Source: CAZKUN01 sp964555935 (lineage in GTDB: Bacteria; Armatimonadota; Zipacnadia; Zipacnadales; VGFC01). Taken from it: a stretch of 27,460 nt of DNA. The notes under the pieces are model-generated. The model did not search any database. It saw only the letters and a list, made by a program, of their open reading frames with translations, and was not told where the DNA came from. Below, one piece after another: positions 23,532-27,460 of the stretch. How positions within the stretch are numbered: the first letter of the stretch is position 1; every line of letters starts with the position of its first letter. The DNA lies in NCBI GenBank assembly GCA_964555935.1, contig CAZKUN010000113.1:1-27460 (forward strand), in the 5' to 3' direction. Both the position numbers and the translations under genes were made by a program.

Positions 23532-25949
23532 ATGGTGCCGACGATGCTTCAACGAGTGGCGCTGCTAGTGGCAGTGAGCGTGACGGGCACAGCGAACGCG
23601 GACGAATTCGCGGACGGATTCAGCGACCCCGCCCTGACAGGCTGGACGCGCGCGGATGAGGTCGAATGGACCGTCGAAGGCGGCGTACTGACATCGCCGC
23701 CCGCGGGCGGCGTCACCGGGATGCTGCTAGCGCCCGTGCGAGAATCCGCCGCGAGCATCCGTGTCGACGTCATGCTGCCGGCAGAGGGGCGGCGGAACGC
23801 GTCGGTCGCGTTTGGCATGCAGCCCGACGGCACTGGTTACGCCGTGCGCTGGTACGATCAGCGCAGGTGGCTCGAGCTGCTCCGATTCGACAGCGGCGCG
23901 GTCGTCCGCGTCGGCGGCAACCACTGGCAGGCGGCATCTCCGGAGGGCTCCGCGCCCCAGACGCCCGGCGAGTGGCACGTGATGGCGGTGGATGTCGTCG
24001 GCACCCGAGTTCGCGCGAAGGTCTGGCCTAAGGACGGAGACGAGCCGGATTGGCAGCTCGTCGCCGACTGTCCTGAGGCCGCAAGCGGCGCGTGTGGGAT
24101 CGGCGTTGATGAGACCGTCGCCAGGTTCGACAACTTCGTCGCGCTTACGGGCGAGCACGTGGCTGACCTCCTCCGCGAGGAACGAGAGGCCCAGCTAGCT
24201 CTCCGCCGTCGCGCGCGTAGCATCGGGCTTCAGGAGGAAGCGCCCCACGAAGCATTGCTGACCGCCCAATTCACCGCAACAGGCCAAACGCCGGCCGCTG
24301 ACCTCATCTTCATGGCGGCCGACGAGAGCACCCACTATTTCGCCCGCGCCGACGCTGATGGCGTCCACATCGGCAAGGTCATGCGCGGACATGAGACCAT
24401 CCTGGCCACCCAAACCCGCCGGTGGCACGATGGACCAGGGGACTACCGGCTCGAAGTCCTCGTCACCGAATCCAGCCGCGACGACCGAGGTCAGGCGTGG
24501 TTCATCAATCGCGCGCAGGTGCCGCCCATGGTCCGAGTCCGTGCCCGCGTGGGGGGTGGGCGCGGGTGGGCCGTGTCGGTCCACGACGACCCAATCATCC
24601 CCGGCAAGGTGGGCGAGCGTTACTGGGATCTCGACCCGATTGCCAACAGCTCCGCCCAAAGACCCTTCGGCGCGCGAGTCGGGTGGCGGAGGGCGGCCGG
24701 CGTTCGCTGGACGAATCTGGAGGTAGCGGACCGCACGGCATCACATGCGCCGAAGACGACTGTGACGCCGGTCCAGCGGATCGACACGGGAGATCGCGGC
24801 GGATGTTGGGTGGCGCTGGGCGACCTTGACGGCGACGAACGGCTCGACTACCTCGTCGCGCGCAACACTGACCAGCGCATCACGGCCCTCACCGCCTACG
24901 CAAACGCGGGCCACGAGTTGTGGCGTTGGGGCGAGGGTGGTGGCGAGGATATCGCCTATGACATCCCGTGCATCATCTACGACATCGACCACGACGGCGC
25001 GGCCGAGGTGCTCATCAGCATTGCGGGCTACGTGCTGGTCCTGAGTGGCGACACGGGCGAGGAAGAGCGTCGCCACGCGCTGCCCGAGGGGCTGAGCGTC
25101 GCCGACTGCATCATCATCGCCAACCTGCGCGGCCTGGCGGAGCCTGCGGATATCATCATCAAGACCCGCTACGACAAAGCCTGGGCCTACACGGATGGGT
25201 GGGAGCCGCTCTGGGAATTCGAGGGCAATACAGGGCATCATCCGGACGTGGAGGATATCGATGGCGACGGCCGCGACGAGGTGCTTTGCGGCTTCACGCT
25301 GATCGACGACGATGGCACGATTCTCTGGAGCAAGGGCCTGCCCGGTCACGCGGACGCGGCGCGACTGACGCGAATGGAAGCCGACGGCCCATGGGTCGCG
25401 CTGAACAGTTGCTGCGGGGGAAACGACCTGGCGCTGACGGCTCTCGATGGCGAGTTCATCTGGCGTCAGCAGCCGGAGATCATGAACTTCCACTGGCAGA
25501 CGGTCCACGTCGGCGAGATCCGGCCGGATGTCCCGGGATTTGAGGCGATCATCGACGAGGGCTGGGCCAAGCCGGCTCGCGGTCGGATGGTCCTCGTGAG
25601 CGCGCGCGGCGAGTGGCTGGGCGCGTTCTACGTCAGCTACCCGCGATTTCACCGGATCATCGACTGGGACGGCGATGGCGTGATGGAACTTGTCATCCCA
25701 TCGGACGGCGTGATCCACTCGGGCAAGGGCCGCCCGCTCGTGGAGCTGTCTGACGCCCCATCACTCGGCGGCCCGGGCACGGAGACGCCCATGGTGCACG
25801 TGGCCGACGTGCTGGGCGACGGCCGCGACGAGTTGATCGTCTTCAACGCCCGCGAGATCGCCATCTTCACCAACCCCACCAAGCCCAAACGCGCGATTCC
25901 CCCCCAACCAGCCGTAATGAAACGCTACTACAACGCGACTTACTACTGA
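23532..25949 (+). CDS. Secreted rhamnogalacturonan lyase-like (PL11-type) beta-propeller protein
   Basis: This is an 805-residue exported protein (signal peptide LQRVALLVAVSVTGTANA). The N-terminal 400 residues form two concanavalin-like/DUF1080-type sandwiches (DEFADGFSDPALTGW, then a second domain near 240-400). Residues about 415-790 form a propeller with five D-x-D-x-D-G Ca2+-binding-type repeats (LGDLDGDERLD, YDIDHDGAAE, EDIDGDGRDE, IDWDGDGVME, ADVLGDGRDE). The run DGRDEVLCG-F-T-L-I-D-D-D-G followed by PGHADAARL resembles family PL11 rhamnogalacturonan lyases (YesW type). The canonical PL11 N-terminus is missing, so it may be a non-catalytic or divergent relative. The start is ATG 23532, or 23544, 12 bases later and equally compatible with the signal peptide; neither has a strong SD. 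Confidence 0.65.
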   Translation: MVPTMLQRVALLVAVSVTGTANADEFADGFSDPALTGWTRADEVEWTVEGGVLTSPPAGGVTGMLLAPVRESAASIRVDVMLPAEGRRNASVAFGMQPDGTGYAVRWYDQRRWLELLRFDSGAVVRVGGNHWQAASPEGSAPQTPGEWHVMAVDVVGTRVRAKVWPKDGDEPDWQLVADCPEAASGACGIGVDETVARFDNFVALTGEHVADLLREEREAQLALRRRARSIGLQEEAPHEALLTAQFTATGQTPAADLIFMAADESTHYFARADADGVHIGKVMRGHETILATQTRRWHDGPGDYRLEVLVTESSRDDRGQAWFINRAQVPPMVRVRARVGGGRGWAVSVHDDPIIPGKVGERYWDLDPIANSSAQRPFGARVGWRRAAGVRWTNLEVADRTASHAPKTTVTPVQRIDTGDRGGCWVALGDLDGDERLDYLVARNTDQRITALTAYANAGHELWRWGEGGGEDIAYDIPCIIYDIDHDGAAEVLISIAGYVLVLSGDTGEEERRHALPEGLSVADCIIIANLRGLAEPADIIIKTRYDKAWAYTDGWEPLWEFEGNTGHHPDVEDIDGDGRDEVLCGFTLIDDDGTILWSKGLPGHADAARLTRMEADGPWVALNSCCGGNDLALTALDGEFIWRQQPEIMNFHWQTVHVGEIRPDVPGFEAIIDEGWAKPARGRMVLVSARGEWLGAFYVSYPRFHRIIDWDGDGVMELVIPSDGVIHSGKGRPLVELSDAPSLGGPGTETPMVHVADVLGDGRDELIVFNAREIAIFTNPTKPKRAIPPQPAVMKRYYNATYY

Positions 25950-25975
25950 GAGCGCAACCGGGGGCGCCCACGCTC
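25950..25975 (+). terminator. Possible hairpin after the lyase-like gene
   Basis: GAGCG and CGCTC flank a GC-rich interior containing GGG-GCG-CCC. The hairpin begins on the base after the stop codon and has no T-run. It lies before the GGAGGAG SD of the next gene and may simply be GC-rich leader sequence. Weak call. Confidence 0.2.
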
Positions 25976-26001
25976 GTCTGCCGCTGTGGAGGAGTGGCAG
26001 C

Positions 26002-26601
26002 GTGGCAGACTCGCGACCGCAACTTACATGGCATTGGCACCTGGCGTTGCCCGCAGGCGTCGGCGCTGGCGTGTCGGCTGTCCTATGGGCGTCCGCGTCT
26101 CAGTATTTCCCTGGGCTCAGCCTCTACGTGATCGCCGGCGGCGCACTGACCGGCCTGCTCATGGGAGCCATCCTTCAGCGATCCGTCGGCGAGCGAGGCG
26201 TCGGCGGATGCGCCGGCTGCGCGGTGGTGGCGCTGTTGCCGCTCATGGCCACCTTCTTCTTGGTCAGCATCGGTGAAGCCCCCAAGATCCCCGACTGGCT
26301 CATGGCAGGCATCTACGGCTCGCTGATTGCCCTGGCCCCAGTGCTGGCCGTCCAAGTCCTCGGATTCCACTGGCGCGTCGCCTCCGATTGGCGGACCGCC
26401 GGGGCCGTCTGTGGTCTCTTTGCCGCCATTTGGGTCGCCCGTGTGGTAGTGGGCATCGAGAGCAACTACCTTGGGCGCCCCGTCCGTTGTATCAGCAACG
26501 TCAAGCAGCTCAGCCTCGGGTTGGCGATGTACACCGACGACCACGACGGCCGCTACCCGCCAGACAGACCGTTCAGCACGTCCGTCGCGCTCACTCCCTG
26601 A
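26002..26601 (+). CDS. Five-helix membrane domain with pseudopilin linker, N-terminal part of a frameshifted gene
   Basis: The GTG at 26002 follows GGAGGAG by 7 bases, a very good SD. This 199-codon frame encodes about five transmembrane helices (near 15-38, 40-62, 73-97, 101-125 and 130-152). They are followed by C163-ISNVKQLSLGLAMYTDDHDGRYPP, the block that normally follows the N-terminal helix of DUF1559/H-X9-DG pseudopilins. The frame stops at TGA 26599-26601. The +1 frame continues with the expected rest of the domain, so this is the front of one gene ending at 26917. With five helices and an inside N-terminus the following domain would lie outside the cytoplasm. The usual cleavable type IV prepilin leader is absent. 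It starts 52 bases after the lyase-like gene. Confidence 0.7.
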   Translation: MADSRPQLTWHWHLALPAGVGAGVSAVLWASASQYFPGLSLYVIAGGALTGLLMGAILQRSVGERGVGGCAGCAVVALLPLMATFFLVSIGEAPKIPDWLMAGIYGSLIALAPVLAVQVLGFHWRVASDWRTAGAVCGLFAAIWVARVVVGIESNYLGRPVRCISNVKQLSLGLAMYTDDHDGRYPPDRPFSTSVALTP

Positions 26602-26917
26602 CGCCGAGCGCCCAGATGGCTGGCTGCAGCCCTACACTAAGAGCGAGGCTCTGTGGGCTTGCGGCGCAGACCCCAAGTTCGTCGACCGACTGCACCGAAC
26701 GAGACCGAACGCCTGGCGGCTGAGTCCGTCGTGCTACGCGTGGAATGCCAGACTCGCGGAGAAACTCGCCGAGGATGTCGAAAGCCCCGGGAGTGTCCTC
26801 GCCATCTTCGACACTGCGCCCCGCCACAACGGCGGCCGGAACGTCTCCTTCGCCGATGGCCGCACCAAGTGGATCCAGGAGTCGGCCTTCGGGGAGTATG
26901 AGGTGGACGCGAGATGA
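26597..26917 (+). pseudogene. Out-of-frame C-terminal part of the preceding gene, H-X9-DG domain
   Basis: In the frame one base ahead of the 26002 gene, PDAERPDGWLQPYTKS continues the pseudopilin-like C-terminal domain. A Trp-Ala-Cys-Gly-Ala-Asp-Pro block follows, then SCYAWN, the VLAIFDTAP strand, and HNGGRNVSFADG. In this last motif His and DG are separated by exactly nine residues, the H-X9-DG signature. The fragment has no plausible start of its own, and its homology begins exactly where the upstream frame stops, so the two belong to one product. Reading through requires skipping one base near CCC-TGA-C at 26596-26602. The TGA at 26915-26917 overlaps the ATG of the next gene (ATGA), evidence that this end was read by ribosomes as part of an operon. 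Confidence 0.65.
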
Positions 26918-27243
26918 GCGAGCGACCGCAGCGCCCATGGCTCTGGCAGATCCTGGTCCCGGCCGGCATCGGGGCCCTCGGTGGAGTGGCCGCGTGCGTC
27001 ACGTTCCGGACGCCACTGACCAGTCTATGCAGCTACGTGGCCGCAGGGGCATCCGTGGGATTTGCGTTGGGGGCGGCCATGGCGTCGCTCGCGCTGCGAA
27101 GGCGGCAAGTGTCCGCCCCGGTGGGGTGCGGAATCGTCGCTCTGTATCCGATTGTGGGGTTCGCTGCGCTGCTGGCGGCTCGTGGATGGCTTGTCGCGTG
27201 GGCCGCGCCCGACTGGATGGTGGTCCTCGCGTGGGGGCGTTAG
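26914..27243 (+). CDS. Second membrane/pseudopilin paralogue, N-terminal part, frameshifted
   Basis: The ATG at 26914 overlaps the preceding stop (ATGA), so translation is coupled. The 109-codon frame encodes three helices and the start of a fourth. It parallels the 26002 gene in order and motifs: a W-x-W near the start, a GCG-VAL-P block matching GCAGCAVVALLPL, then DWMVVLAWG matching DWLMAGIYG. It stops at TAG 27241-27243 in the middle of the fourth helix. The frame one base back continues the helix and the rest of the protein, so the gene is interrupted by an apparent one-base loss in a G5 run at 27233-27237. Confidence 0.65.
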   Translation: MSERPQRPWLWQILVPAGIGALGGVAACVTFRTPLTSLCSYVAAGASVGFALGAAMASLALRRRQVSAPVGCGIVALYPIVGFAALLAARGWLVAWAAPDWMVVLAWGR

Positions 27244-27460
27244 CCGGTGGCATCTCAGGCATTGCCTACCAGTTCTTCGCCTTCCACATGGATGACCACC
27301 GGTGCCTGCGCCCCACGGCGCTCACCATGGCGACCATCGGTTTCGCCTTCATCAGCGCTGTCGTTCTGCCCGTGTTTGGCCCGCGGGGCATGGCAAAACG
27401 CAGCTCCACCGATTGCGCCTCCCACGTGAAGCAACTCGGCCTCGCCATGACCATGTATGT
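27237..27460 (+). pseudogene. Out-of-frame continuation of the second paralogue, cut by window edge
   Basis: Reading from 27237 gives ALAGGISGIAYQFFAF (rest of helix 4), helix 5 (TMATIGFAFISAVVLPVFG) and then CASHVKQLGLAMTMY. The last segment aligns with CISNVKQLSLGLAMY of the upstream paralogue. The frame is open to the last base of the window, so the H-X9-DG part, if present, lies outside. It has no start codon with SD. Adding one G to the G5 run joins it to the 26914 frame and restores a continuous protein. Confidence 0.6.

Noticed and set aside
1..27460. Defence system, prophage, insertion sequence or CRISPR array
   Set aside because: No nuclease/ATPase pairs, integrase, transposase, terminal repeats or regularly spaced repeats were seen.

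Overview
The window is GC-rich, gene-dense bacterial chromosomal DNA. It has short intergenic gaps, clear Shine-Dalgarno (SD) sites and GTG/TTG starts. The tail contains a protein with the H-X9-DG signature of DUF1559-type pseudopilins. A LipM-type octanoyltransferase sits beside gcvH, there is an FHA-GAF histidine kinase, and many large secreted multidomain carbohydrate-active proteins are present. Together these suggest an uncultured Armatimonadota-like bacterium, or a Planctomycetota- or Hydrogenedentota-type lineage. This placement is an inference from gene content; no rRNA or other taxonomic marker is visible. No tRNA, rRNA, CRISPR, transposase or phage gene was recognised.

Layout. At 1-472 (-) a secreted single-CXXCH protein runs off the left edge and diverges from a secreted six-hairpin-type glycosidase (767-3124, +). 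A small integral membrane protein (3343-3798, +) converges on a Gfo/Idh/MocA oxidoreductase (3875-4861, -). The oxidoreductase in turn diverges from a secreted LamG/CBM/clan GH-A glycosidase (4987-7620, +). The next block is mainly housekeeping: a stand-alone homocysteine S-methyltransferase (7745-8635), gcvH and lipM (8806-10108), a MATE exporter (10196-11638), an FHA-GAF sensor kinase (11708-13423) and an overlapping multi-pass membrane protein (13413-13988). A secreted GH42-like protein (14017-16428, +) ends one base from a convergent operon on the minus strand. That operon reads 23396 to 16430: a 1440-residue GH99/WbsX-like lipoprotein, an M55 metallopeptidase, a 73-residue protein and an FGGY sugar kinase. 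Divergent from it is a secreted rhamnogalacturonan-lyase-like beta-propeller (23532-25949, +). The right end holds two tandem paralogues, each a five-helix membrane domain joined to a pseudopilin-type C-terminal region, and each broken by a one-base frameshift (26002-26917 and 26914 to the edge).

Working together. Five large exported proteins probably attack complex plant or microbial glycans outside the cytoplasm. The cytoplasmic oxidoreductase and FGGY kinase plausibly process the released sugars. No SusC/SusD pair, ABC sugar importer or dedicated regulator is present, so this is a scattered carbohydrate-active region rather than a classical polysaccharide utilisation locus. gcvH and lipM form a metabolic pair, because LipM is the enzyme that octanoylates GcvH. 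The most unusual parts are the paired membrane/pseudopilin hybrids and the giant glycosidase lipoprotein, which combines a WbsX/GH99-like N-terminus with a GH38C-like C-terminus.
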